A DNA stretch of 64,000 nucleotides, from assembly GCF_000702885.1 (NCBI RefSeq), contig NZ_JNKO01000008.1, positions 62,001-126,000 on the forward strand, written 5' to 3'. This stretch comes from Oribacterium sp. P6A1 (GTDB taxonomy: Bacteria; Bacillota; Clostridia; Lachnospirales; Lachnospiraceae). The position numbers were made by a program, and so were the translations under genes. Of this stretch, positions 54,973 through 63,289 are shown piece after piece (position 1 is the stretch's first letter; each line of letters opens with the position of its first letter). Below the pieces are notes generated by a model that saw nothing but the letters and a program-made list of their open reading frames with translations, had not been told where the DNA came from and ran no database searches.

Positions 54973-55472
54973 TAAAAACCTCTGTATCTTTGTCTTTTCT
55001 CAGCAAAACGCACATATCTCATGGTCCTTTTATGAAGGACATACCTGAAAACAAGATACCCCAGTGCTCCGCCCAGAGTATTCAGGATGATATCATCCAC
55101 ATCACAGCTCCCGGCTCTGGTTATAAGCTGCACCATCTCTATGCCATAGCTTAAAAGATATGTACAGATCACAGCATTGTACCAGTGAGCCCTGCACCTT
55201 AGGCTGATAACTCCCAGTATAAAGCCAAAGGGCATAAAACCGATGATATTGCCGTATAAGTTCAGCAGCACGCCTCTTAAGCCTATCTGTTTTCCAAAAA
55301 ACAAATACCTTCTTATTTCCAAAAAAGGTTTGAGATTGTAGGTATAGTCTGATTTTGCACCAAATCCTCTCTGCTCCATCTCGGAGAAGAACATGAGATA
55401 AAGAAGTGCCATCAGATATAGTACAAACAGCACCCAACCTATCTTCTGGTTCCTCGTCCTTAGTTTAGCCAT
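54972..55472 (-). CDS. VanZ-family membrane protein
   Basis: The 166-residue protein has four or five membrane segments. The VanZ signature is seen in NLKPFLEIRRYL, NLYGNIIGFMPFGFILGV, YGIEMVQLITRAGSCDVDDIILNTLGG. VanZ proteins are linked to teicoplanin and other cell-envelope resistance phenotypes by unknown means; no van cluster is present here. The gene starts one base after the preceding small gene's stop and overlaps the next by one base, so it sits in a tight operon. Confidence 0.92.
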   Translation of the reverse strand: MAKLRTRNQKIGWVLFVLYLMALLYLMFFSEMEQRGFGAKSDYTYNLKPFLEIRRYLFFGKQIGLRGVLLNLYGNIIGFMPFGFILGVISLRCRAHWYNAVICTYLLSYGIEMVQLITRAGSCDVDDIILNTLGGALGYLVFRYVLHKRTMRYVRFAEKRQRYRGF

Positions 55473-55473
55473 C

Positions 55474-55623
55474 TCAGAATGTCAGTTCATTCTTTCTCTT
55501 TAAAAGAAGGGTTCCGTTTACAATGGAGATTACTCCCACCACAATTCCGGTCACAAGTAAAATGACTCCAACAGCAATGGATCCTGCTCCTGTATAACGC
55601 ATAGTTTTATAAATCTTTTCCAT
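55474..55623 (-). CDS. Small 49-residue membrane protein
   Basis: MEKIYKTMRYTGAGSIAVGV starts a single long hydrophobic segment (about 14-40), followed by LLLKRKNELTF. GGAGATA sits seven bases before the ATG at 55623; the ORF from 55719 adds residues without a ribosome binding site. It is the first gene of a six-gene operon with VanZ next. The family is not recognised; a small envelope or regulatory peptide. Confidence 0.65.
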   Translation of the reverse strand: MEKIYKTMRYTGAGSIAVGVILLVTGIVVGVISIVNGTLLLKRKNELTF

Positions 55624-55754
55624 ATTATCTCCTGTCATAATTATCTGAATTCCTCTATAATCAACAGTCTGATCTGTCAAATTCCAAAAAAATAAAATCA
55701 TTATCACATATTGATTCAATGTATTTTAACATAATGGTATTTTGATAGCAAGTT

Positions 55755-55763
55755 TGATATAAT
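55755..55763 (+). promoter_or_regulatory. Extended -10 promoter directly ahead of the GNAT gene
   Basis: TGATATAAT (extended -10, TG at 55755-55756, TATAAT at 55758-55763) ends seven bases before the ATG at 55771, so transcription should begin at or next to the start codon. No -35 box of quality is visible, consistent with an extended -10 promoter. Confidence 0.6.
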
Positions 55764-55770
55764 CACTGCC

Positions 55771-56640
55771 ATGGAAGCAGAATTATATAAAGAATTAAGT
55801 GAAAATGACCGTTCCGCAGTAAGGGAACTGGTAGAGGAATGTAACCATGCAGATCATACCAACTACGATACCGACCTGGATGGGGATTTTTATTACATTA
55901 TAAGAAACGATGACAAGGAAGAAAGCGGTCTTAACTCCGAACTCTTTGCTGTTCTCTCAGGTTATCTTCTGGGAGAGACCATAGATGGAAAGCAGGTCCT
56001 GGAAGTGGAGGCCTTTACACATCCCGCAATGAGAAGGATAGGATTTTTTTCAACCTGTTATAACAGTCTGAAGGATGACTTCCGTAATTATCGAATCAGA
56101 TTCATGATCAAAAGCCCATTGTACGGCTTTGATGATCCTGAGTATGAACACATCTCTTTTGAATCAGACTCCGGGGATCACGATATTTGCCTGGGCCATG
56201 AGGCAGCTGCCGGGGAAACTGACTATGGCAGGGCTCCTGACGAACAAATGATCAAGTCAGCTGTCCCTTTTATTTTCCCTGATACCTATGAAACCCTGTG
56301 CGCTATTAGTGCTGTTCACCTTTACGATGAACTTTTCATGGAAAAAGAACTGGCCCGTTCCATTGCGGATCCCGGTGACAGCTTGTGCAACCGTTTCGGG
56401 GAAGTATATCTCTCCGGGTACAACAGCGATACTCTTTATCTTTACGGTCTTCTGGTATATGACAAGTATCTGGGCCGGGGACACGGCCGGAAACTTATGG
56501 AATCGGTAGAAAACTATGAGAAGAAAGGCCCCTATAAGAAGATACTTCTTCAGGTTTCCGACAGTAATCATATAGCTTACAGGCTCTATCAGCATCTCGG
56601 ATATAAGGAGAGGGAACGTATAATCTATTTTCTGGTCTGA
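55771..56640 (+). CDS. GNAT-family acetyltransferase, tandem domain, probably from a leaderless mRNA
   Basis: The 289-residue protein has an N-terminal GNAT-like half (VEAFTHPAMRRIGFFSTCYNSL, the motif A position) and a C-terminal GNAT with LYGLLVYDKYLGRGHGRKLME (acetyl-CoA loop RGHGR) and NHIAYRLYQHLGYKERE (motif B). It should acetylate an amine from acetyl-CoA; the substrate is unknown. There is no ribosome binding site in ATCACTGCC before the ATG, and the -10 box ends 7 bases upstream, which makes a leaderless transcript likely. It is divergent from the VanZ operon and ends in a strong terminator. Confidence 0.85.
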   Translation: MEAELYKELSENDRSAVRELVEECNHADHTNYDTDLDGDFYYIIRNDDKEESGLNSELFAVLSGYLLGETIDGKQVLEVEAFTHPAMRRIGFFSTCYNSLKDDFRNYRIRFMIKSPLYGFDDPEYEHISFESDSGDHDICLGHEAAAGETDYGRAPDEQMIKSAVPFIFPDTYETLCAISAVHLYDELFMEKELARSIADPGDSLCNRFGEVYLSGYNSDTLYLYGLLVYDKYLGRGHGRKLMESVENYEKKGPYKKILLQVSDSNHIAYRLYQHLGYKERERIIYFLV

Positions 56641-56734
56641 ATTTTCCTGCCGGCATGGTCCCTTTATCTGAATCATAAAATTACAAATCGCATTTTTTAG
56701 CAGGCATCATAACCGGGTCACGATACTTCAAGGC

Positions 56735-56776
56735 AAAAAACGAGGAACACATTCGGAATGTGTTCCTCGCTTTTTT
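56735..56776. terminator. Bidirectional terminator between the GNAT gene and glgP
   Basis: A perfect 13-bp stem CGAGGAACACATT (56741-56753) with AATGTGTTCCTCG (56757-56769), loop CGG, A run before and T run after. Confidence 0.9.
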
Positions 56777-56817
56777 CATTTATATCTTTTCTGTCTCATG
56801 TGCAAAATCAGCTGACT

Positions 56818-59274
56818 TTACACCTTAACCTTGATTTTCTCAAGTCCCCATATTTCCTTAACGTACTCTTCGATGGTACGGTCTGAAGAGAATTTTCCGG
56901 CATGAGCAGTATTCAGGATACCTGCCTTTGCCCACCAGGATTCATCCTCATACTTTTCACATGCCCTTCTCTGAGCTTCGTCATAAGAAGCAAAATCCTT
57001 CAGGATGAAATAGCGGTCCGCAACATCCGACTCTATTGTATTAAGGAGTGAATTATAAAGCGGGCGGAACAGCTCAGGGTTATCAGGGCTGTAGAAGCCG
57101 TTAACAAGCTGCATAAGGACTCTTCTGATCTCCTGATTGTTGTTGAAGAATTCCATAGGATTGTACTGACGGCTATGCTCAAGGGCGATAACCTCATCAG
57201 AGCTCATACCAAAGGTAAATGCATGCTCCTCTCCTACTTCCTTCACTATCTCAACATTGGCACCATCCATAGTTCCGAGAGTCAGAGCACCATTCAGCAT
57301 AAGCTTCATATTGGATGTTCCTGAAGCCTCCTTGGATGCAGTTGAGATCTGCTCGGAAATATCTGCCGCAGGAATGATGATCTCTGCATTGGATACTCTG
57401 TAGTCTTCTATGAATACTACCTTGATCTTTCCGTTTATTGACTCATCGTTGTTGATGACCTTGGCCACATTGTTGATGAGCTTTATGGTAAGCTTTGCAG
57501 TCTTATAACCTGCCGCAGCCTTGGCGCCGAAGATGTATACGTGAGGATGGAACTCCATATTCGGATGATCCTTCAGCTGATTGTAAACATACATAACATG
57601 AAGTATGTTCATGAGCTGTCTCTTGTACTCGTGCAGTCTCTTGACCATGACATCAAAGATGGCATCCGTTGATACCTCTATACCGTTATGCTCAAGTATA
57701 TACTTTGCAAGACGCTCCTTGTTATGACGTTTGATAGCCATAAACTCAGCCTGACACTTTTCATCGTCTGCATATACCGCAAGCTTACTGATCTTAGTAA
57801 GGTCTGTTATCCAGCCGTCGCCGATTTTGTCGGAAATCCATGCAGCCAGCTCAGGGTTTGCATGAAGCAGCCATCTTCTCTGTGTGATACCGTTGGTCTT
57901 GCTTGAGAACTTTTCCGGATACATCTCATAGAAATCCCTGAGAGTCTCCTTCTTCAGAATCTCTGTGTGAAGCTGTGCAACACCGTTTACCGCATGTCCG
58001 CCAACGATGGCAAGGTGAGCCATCTTTACCTGACCGTCATAAATGATAGCCATCTTGGAAATCTTGTATTCTGCATTGTCCGGATATTTATGCCGTATTT
58101 CCTCACAGAATCTGCGGTTGATTTCTTCAACTATCTGATAAATACGCGGGAGAAGCTTTGAGAAGAGCTCAATAGGCCATTTCTCAAGAGCCTCAGCCAT
58201 AATTGTGTGGTTTGTATATGCACAGGTCTTAACAGTTATATCCCATGCCTCATCCCATGAAAGATCATAATCATCCATAAGGACTCTCATAAGCTCTGCC
58301 ACTGCAACTGTAGGATGTGTATCATTAAGCTGGAAAGCAACCTTCTCATAAAGATGCTTAACATCGCCGTCATGCTTATCAGCATATTCCTTAACCGCAG
58401 TCTGTACAGATGCGGAAATGAAGAAATACTGCTGACGGAGACGAAGCTCCTTACCTGCATAGTGGTTGTCGTTCGGATAAAGAACTTCAACTATGTTTCT
58501 GGCCATGTTCTCATTTTCAACAGCAGCCTCGTAATTACCCTTGTCAAACTCGTCAAGGCGGAATGTATCCTTCGCCTTTGCATCCCATACACGAAGTGTA
58601 TCAACAACATGATTGTTGTAGCCCACTACAGGTGTGTCGTAAGGAATGGCGATCACAGACTGATATCCCTTCTGAACGAAACGAAGCTTGCCGTTTTCAT
58701 TAACGGATTCTACCCATCCGCCGAATTTAACTTCTTTGGAAAGCTCTGCACGACGAAGCTCAAAGGGGTTTCCATCCTTTAACCAGTCATCAGGAACTTC
58801 CTTCTGGTAACCGTCAACGATCTGCTGCTTGAACATACCGTACTTATAACGAATGCCGCAGCCGCATGCCCAATATCCCAGAGTAGCAAGGGAATCAAGG
58901 AAACATGCTGCAAGTCTTCCCAAACCACCGTTACCGAGAGCCCAGTCAGGCTCCTCATTCTCGATAGCGTTAAGATCAAGCTTTAACTCTTTAAGAGCTT
59001 CCTGTATACCTTCACGGCAGCTTAAATTGATAATGTTGTTTCCAAGAGCTCTTCCCATCAGGAATTCCATGGAAAGATAATAAACTCTCTTTGTGTCTTT
59101 TTTCTCAGTCGTTTTCTGTGTTGCCATCCAGTCATCGATGATGGTGTCCTGAACAGCATAGGCAACCGCAAAAAAAGCTTCCTTGGTGCTGAGATCCTTC
59201 AGGGATCTTCGATACAGCTTACGGGCACTGCTTTCAACTTCTTTTTTGAATAATTCCTTATCAAACTTCTCCAC
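56818..59274 (-). CDS. glgP: Glycogen/starch/maltodextrin phosphorylase
   Basis: This GT35 enzyme releases glucose-1-phosphate from alpha-1,4-glucan. Features: NGGLGRLAACFLDSLATLG, the glucan-site KTNGITQRRWL, KRLHEYKRQLMN, and the PLP site EASGTSNMKLMLNGALTLGT with its lysine. About 818 residues, normal. I place the start at a GTG (59274), preceded by AAGGA seven bases away and reading MEKFDKELF; another GTG at 59301 with AGGAG is a real alternative and adds nine residues. It follows ileS by 90 bases on the same strand. Confidence 0.95.
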   Translation of the reverse strand: MEKFDKELFKKEVESSARKLYRRSLKDLSTKEAFFAVAYAVQDTIIDDWMATQKTTEKKDTKRVYYLSMEFLMGRALGNNIINLSCREGIQEALKELKLDLNAIENEEPDWALGNGGLGRLAACFLDSLATLGYWACGCGIRYKYGMFKQQIVDGYQKEVPDDWLKDGNPFELRRAELSKEVKFGGWVESVNENGKLRFVQKGYQSVIAIPYDTPVVGYNNHVVDTLRVWDAKAKDTFRLDEFDKGNYEAAVENENMARNIVEVLYPNDNHYAGKELRLRQQYFFISASVQTAVKEYADKHDGDVKHLYEKVAFQLNDTHPTVAVAELMRVLMDDYDLSWDEAWDITVKTCAYTNHTIMAEALEKWPIELFSKLLPRIYQIVEEINRRFCEEIRHKYPDNAEYKISKMAIIYDGQVKMAHLAIVGGHAVNGVAQLHTEILKKETLRDFYEMYPEKFSSKTNGITQRRWLLHANPELAAWISDKIGDGWITDLTKISKLAVYADDEKCQAEFMAIKRHNKERLAKYILEHNGIEVSTDAIFDVMVKRLHEYKRQLMNILHVMYVYNQLKDHPNMEFHPHVYIFGAKAAAGYKTAKLTIKLINNVAKVINNDESINGKIKVVFIEDYRVSNAEIIIPAADISEQISTASKEASGTSNMKLMLNGALTLGTMDGANVEIVKEVGEEHAFTFGMSSDEVIALEHSRQYNPMEFFNNNQEIRRVLMQLVNGFYSPDNPELFRPLYNSLLNTIESDVADRYFILKDFASYDEAQRRACEKYEDESWWAKAGILNTAHAGKFSSDRTIEEYVKEIWGLEKIKVKV

Positions 59275-59364
59275 TACTCTATCCTTTTCCTTTCTTATCA
59301 CTAAGGCAGCTCCTGCAGCCTTTCAGCTGCAGGGTGACTGCATATTGGAACCGAATGTAACAGG

Positions 59365-62300
59365 TCAGACTTTTTCAACAGCAAGAGTAAGATTCTCACC
59401 GTTGATGTCCCATGCCTTTTCATAGCCCTGAGACATATTGTAAACAATAGTATCAGCCATAACTATACGAATGATCTCTTCCTCATTGTTTCTCATGAGG
59501 TCGGCCATCTTGTTATTATCCTTTACATACACCTTGATATGATCCATAACTTCGAATCCGGCCTCTTTACGCATGGTCTGAATCTTGGAAATGATCTCTC
59601 TTACAAATCCCTCTTCTATAAGCTCAGGTGTAAGGTTTGTGTCGAGCACTACAGTAAGCGCATTGTCTTCTTCTGTAACAAATCCGTCCTTCTCTGCCAC
59701 ATCGATGAGAAGGTCATCCTTTGTAAGCTCTACCTCTGTATCACCGTCTACATTGAACTTGAGTACTCCCTCTGTTTCAAGTTCATCCATAGCTGTAGAT
59801 CCGTCTACCTCTGTAAGATATGTACGGATAGCATTGAGATGCTTTCCGTATTTAGGTCCCACAGTCTTGAGCTGTGGCTTGAATGTATATGAAGTGAACT
59901 TTCTGAGATCATCCTGGAAGTTCACGTTCTTAACATTGAGCTCGTCCTCAATGATGCTTACGAAATACCTGTCAAGTTCTGTCTCAGACTTGACATACAT
60001 ATTTCCGATAGGCTGACGATTCTTTACAGCTGCAGTATTTCTTGCTGCACGACCGAGAATAACTATCTTAAGAACCTTATCCATGCTTGACTCAAGTGAA
60101 AGATCGATCATTGATTCATCGGCTGACGGGAAATCACACAGATGAACTGACTTCTTTGCAGCCGGATCCACTGAGCAAACAAGATTACGATAGATGGACT
60201 CTGTGATGAAAGGTACCATCGGAGCCGCAGCCTTAGAGAAGGTAACAAGAGTTGTATATAAGGTCATATATGCATTGATCTTGTCCTGCTCCATTCCCTT
60301 TGCCCAGAAACGCTCTCTTGAACGGCGAACGTACCAGTTAGACATATCATCGGCAAATTCCTGCATGGCATTAGCAGCCTCAGGAATTCTGAAGTTTGAA
60401 AGGTTTTCATCAACAGCCTTTACAACAGAATTCAGCTTGCTGAGGAGCCACTTATCCATAACTCCCAGTTTGTCATACTCAAGTGAATACTTAGTCGGGT
60501 CAAAATTGTCAATGTTCGCATAAAGTACGAAGAACGCGTATGTATTCCACAATGTAGAAAGGAACTTACGCTGTCCCTCAACAACTGCCTTGTCATGGAA
60601 TCTGTTGGGAAGCCATGGTGCAGAGTTTGTATAGAAGAACCAGCGGATAGCGTCGGCGCCGTGTTTCTTAAGGGCATCCATAGGATCAACTGCATTGCCC
60701 TTTGACTTACTCATCTTCTGTCCGTTCTCATCCTGAACATGTCCGAGGACAAGTACGTTCTCATAAGGAGCCTTGTTAAAGAGGATAGTGCTCTCTGCAA
60801 GCAGTGAATAGAACCAGCCTCTTGTCTGATCCACGGCCTCACAAATGAACTGAGCCGGGAACTGAGCCTCGAAAAGCTCCTTGTTCTCAAACGGATAATG
60901 ATGCTGAGCGTACGGCATAGCTCCTGAATCGAACCAGCAGTCGATAACCTCAGGCACTCTCTTCATGTCGCCGCCGCACTTAGGACACTTACATGTGAGC
61001 TTGTCCACATAAGGCTTATGAAGCTCTATATGCTCATATCCAACATAATCCGAGCTGTAGCCTTCCTTACCTGAAGCCTTTAACTCAGCGAGAACATCCT
61101 CATAGTTGTATGCCATCTCTCTGAGTTCCTGAATAGAACCGATTGCATGCTTCTCACCGCAGTCCTTACATACCCAGATATTGAGAGGAGTACCCCAGTA
61201 ACGGTTACGTGAGAGGCCCCAGTCCTGAACATTCTCAATCCATGCACCGAAACGGCCTGAACCGATGGTCTCGGGATACCACTTGACTGTGGCATTATTC
61301 TTTACGAGGTCATCCTTAACGGCGCTCATCTTGATGAACCATGATTCTCTTGCGTAATAAATGAGCGGTGTGTCACATCTCCAGCAGTGGGGATATGAGT
61401 GAGTGAACTTAGGCGCATCGAAAAGAAGCTTTCTTGCGGAAAGATCCTTCAGTACCTCAGGATCACAGCTCACAGCACCTGCAGCGATTTCCTTCTCTGT
61501 AGGCTTGCAGCGCATTCCTGCAAAAGGAGTCTCTGCTGTCATACATCCGCTCTCATCAACAAACTTTACGAGAGGCATATCATGCTCACGGCCTACACGG
61601 GCGTCATCCTCACCGAAGGCAGGAGCCTGGTGAACGATACCTGTACCATCTTCAGCGGTTACGTATGCATCAGATACTACGTAGTGAGCTCTCTTGTGCT
61701 GCTTTGCGGCCACATCAGCTGCGCACTGATACAGCGGCTCGTAATCGATTCCCTCAAGGTCAGTTCCCTTATAGGTCTCAAGAACCTCATAAGCCTTCTC
61801 ACCTTCTTTTGCAAGAGGAGAAAGAACCTTATCAAGCAGTGATGATGCCATGATATAAGTATATCCGTCCGCAGCCTTAACCTTTGAGTACTCAAGATCA
61901 GGGTTTACGCAGAGTGCGGTATTGGATGGAAGTGTCCATGGTGTAGTTGTCCATGCAAGGAAATAGAAATCCTTATCCTTTGCCTTGAAACGTACTATGG
62001 CAGAACGCTCATTGAGCTCCTTATAGCCCTGTGCTACTTCGTGGCTGGAAAGAGGTGTTCCGCATCTGGGGCAGTAAGGTACTACCTTGAAGCCCTCATA
62101 GAGAAGGCCCTTCTTCCAGATCTCCTTAAGGGCCCACCACTCTGACTCGATAAAATCATCATGATAGGTAACATACGGGTCATCCATATCTGCCCAGAAG
62201 CCTACCTTATAGGAGAAATCCTCCCACATACCCTTGTACTTCCAGACGTTCTCTTTACATAAATCAATAAAAGGCGCAACTCCATACTTTTCAATCTGTT

Positions 62301-62616
62301 CCTTACCATTGATTCCGATTGATTTCTCAACCTCAAGCTCTACAGGAAGACCGTGGGTATCCCAGCCGGCCTTTCTCGGAACCATGGCACCTTTCATAGC
62401 ATGAAATCTTGGGATCATGTCCTTGAAAGCACGGGTCTCAACATGTCCGATGTGAGGTTTTCCATTTGCGGTTGGAGGACCGTCGTAGAATACGTAAGAA
62501 GGATCTCCCTCATGCTCCTTGATGGAGTCTTCAAAGATATGATTCTGTCTCCAGAACTCCTCAACCTCATTCTCGCGCTCTACGAAGTTCATGTTTGTAT
62601 CAACTTTTTTAAACAT
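59365..62616 (-). CDS. ileS: Isoleucyl-tRNA synthetase, long (eukaryote-like, type 2) form
   Basis: The 1083-residue class I synthetase has HIGH in GKPHIGHVETRAFKD, KMSKS in NGQKMSKSKGNAVDP, an inserted editing domain, and Cys pairs (CPRCGTP, CWRCDTP, CKDCGEKH, CKCPKCGG). Length and blocks such as GSGRFGAWIENVQDWGLSR-type sequence place it in the long IleRS2 branch rather than the ~930-residue bacterial form; that branch is associated with lower mupirocin sensitivity. GGAGAAAAG precedes the ATG. The leader is only about 60 bases with no T-box, unusual for Firmicute ileS. Confidence 0.95.
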   Translation of the reverse strand: MFKKVDTNMNFVERENEVEEFWRQNHIFEDSIKEHEGDPSYVFYDGPPTANGKPHIGHVETRAFKDMIPRFHAMKGAMVPRKAGWDTHGLPVELEVEKSIGINGKEQIEKYGVAPFIDLCKENVWKYKGMWEDFSYKVGFWADMDDPYVTYHDDFIESEWWALKEIWKKGLLYEGFKVVPYCPRCGTPLSSHEVAQGYKELNERSAIVRFKAKDKDFYFLAWTTTPWTLPSNTALCVNPDLEYSKVKAADGYTYIMASSLLDKVLSPLAKEGEKAYEVLETYKGTDLEGIDYEPLYQCAADVAAKQHKRAHYVVSDAYVTAEDGTGIVHQAPAFGEDDARVGREHDMPLVKFVDESGCMTAETPFAGMRCKPTEKEIAAGAVSCDPEVLKDLSARKLLFDAPKFTHSYPHCWRCDTPLIYYARESWFIKMSAVKDDLVKNNATVKWYPETIGSGRFGAWIENVQDWGLSRNRYWGTPLNIWVCKDCGEKHAIGSIQELREMAYNYEDVLAELKASGKEGYSSDYVGYEHIELHKPYVDKLTCKCPKCGGDMKRVPEVIDCWFDSGAMPYAQHHYPFENKELFEAQFPAQFICEAVDQTRGWFYSLLAESTILFNKAPYENVLVLGHVQDENGQKMSKSKGNAVDPMDALKKHGADAIRWFFYTNSAPWLPNRFHDKAVVEGQRKFLSTLWNTYAFFVLYANIDNFDPTKYSLEYDKLGVMDKWLLSKLNSVVKAVDENLSNFRIPEAANAMQEFADDMSNWYVRRSRERFWAKGMEQDKINAYMTLYTTLVTFSKAAAPMVPFITESIYRNLVCSVDPAAKKSVHLCDFPSADESMIDLSLESSMDKVLKIVILGRAARNTAAVKNRQPIGNMYVKSETELDRYFVSIIEDELNVKNVNFQDDLRKFTSYTFKPQLKTVGPKYGKHLNAIRTYLTEVDGSTAMDELETEGVLKFNVDGDTEVELTKDDLLIDVAEKDGFVTEEDNALTVVLDTNLTPELIEEGFVREIISKIQTMRKEAGFEVMDHIKVYVKDNNKMADLMRNNEEEIIRIVMADTIVYNMSQGYEKAWDINGENLTLAVEKV

Positions 62617-62684
62617 CAGCGCCTTTTCTCCTTAAACATTTATTAAAACCGAAAAATGGGTAGACTTCGGTCTTTAGCGTACTA

Positions 62685-62713
62685 ATTATATAAAACTCAC
62701 CCTATAAAATCAA
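62685..62713 (-). promoter_or_regulatory. ileS promoter
   Basis: Minus-strand TTGATT (plus 62708-62713), 17 bases, perfect TATAAT (plus 62685-62690). Start near 62678. The short leader contains a weak ACCGAA/TTCGGT hairpin followed by TTTTAAT, possibly a minor attenuator. Confidence 0.75.
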
Positions 62714-62771
62714 GCAACCAGGGGGATTAAATGGTCGTTGAATAACCTGTGGTTATGTCTTATAAAACAAT

Positions 62772-62816
62772 AAAAAAGCCCGAAGTTTTCATGATATTCC
62801 GAAAACTACAGGCTTT
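62772..62816 (-). terminator. Terminator after the EIIB-like gene
   Basis: AAAGCC/GGCTTT (62775-62780, 62811-62816) and inner GTTTTC/GAAAAC (62785-62790, 62801-62806) form a two-part stem, followed on the minus strand by TTTTTTATTG. Confidence 0.8.
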
Positions 62817-62862
62817 AAATTCACATATATTCTGTTTATCCCTTGAAGCGGATACTTCTCTG

Positions 62863-63276
62863 TCAGGCCACCGGATTCATCAGCTTTTTAAGCTCAGCCT
62901 CTACAGGCAGAACCTCAGAGCCGATGATGATATGAACAGCTGTCTTACTCGGTCTCAGAACTCCGCCTACCTTGGCAGATCTGATTTTCTTCTCATCCAC
63001 AGCCCCGTACTCATTTATCTGTATCTTGAGACGGGCACCGTCGTGATCAACACTCTGTACATTTTCGCTGCCTCCAAGACCTGCCAAAATGATCCGGGCC
63101 ACCTCTTCCATATCAGCCTTGTTATCCAGAGTGATATGAAGCTTGTCATCCTCGGCAATCTTCATGGAAAGCTTGTCAGCATTTTTACGCTTGATGGATC
63201 TGTAAATGCTGTAACCGATTATTACAGCCACTACCGCAGAAACAGCGGCAATGATCATTATCATATCTCTATCCAT
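62863..63276 (-). CDS. Membrane-anchored PTS EIIB-like domain lacking the phosphorylated cysteine
   Basis: The 137-residue protein has one N-terminal membrane helix (about 6-27), a basic cytosolic flank, and a domain (about 50-135) resembling glucose-type EIIB. The block around residue 77 reads VDHDGARLKIQI where EIIB proteins have D-A-C-[IVT]-T-R-L; the phospho-acceptor Cys is therefore Asp79. VDEKKIRSAKVGGVL and VHIIIGSEVLPVEAEL match the rest of the fold. It cannot carry phosphate by the usual chemistry, so a regulatory or scaffold role is inferred. GGAGA lies before the ATG. It is 13 bases downstream of the LysR gene, probably cotranscribed. Confidence 0.75.
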   Translation of the reverse strand: MDRDMIMIIAAVSAVVAVIIGYSIYRSIKRKNADKLSMKIAEDDKLHITLDNKADMEEVARIILAGLGGSENVQSVDHDGARLKIQINEYGAVDEKKIRSAKVGGVLRPSKTAVHIIIGSEVLPVEAELKKLMNPVA

Positions 63277-63289
63277 AATGGTCTCCTAC

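Noticed and set aside
54972-55472. Vancomycin or teicoplanin resistance cluster
   Set aside because: VanZ alone, with no vanRS, vanHAX or vanY genes, is common in Firmicutes and does not indicate resistance.
62617-62684. T-box leader for ileS
   Set aside because: The promoter leaves only about 60 bases and no T-box sequence is present.
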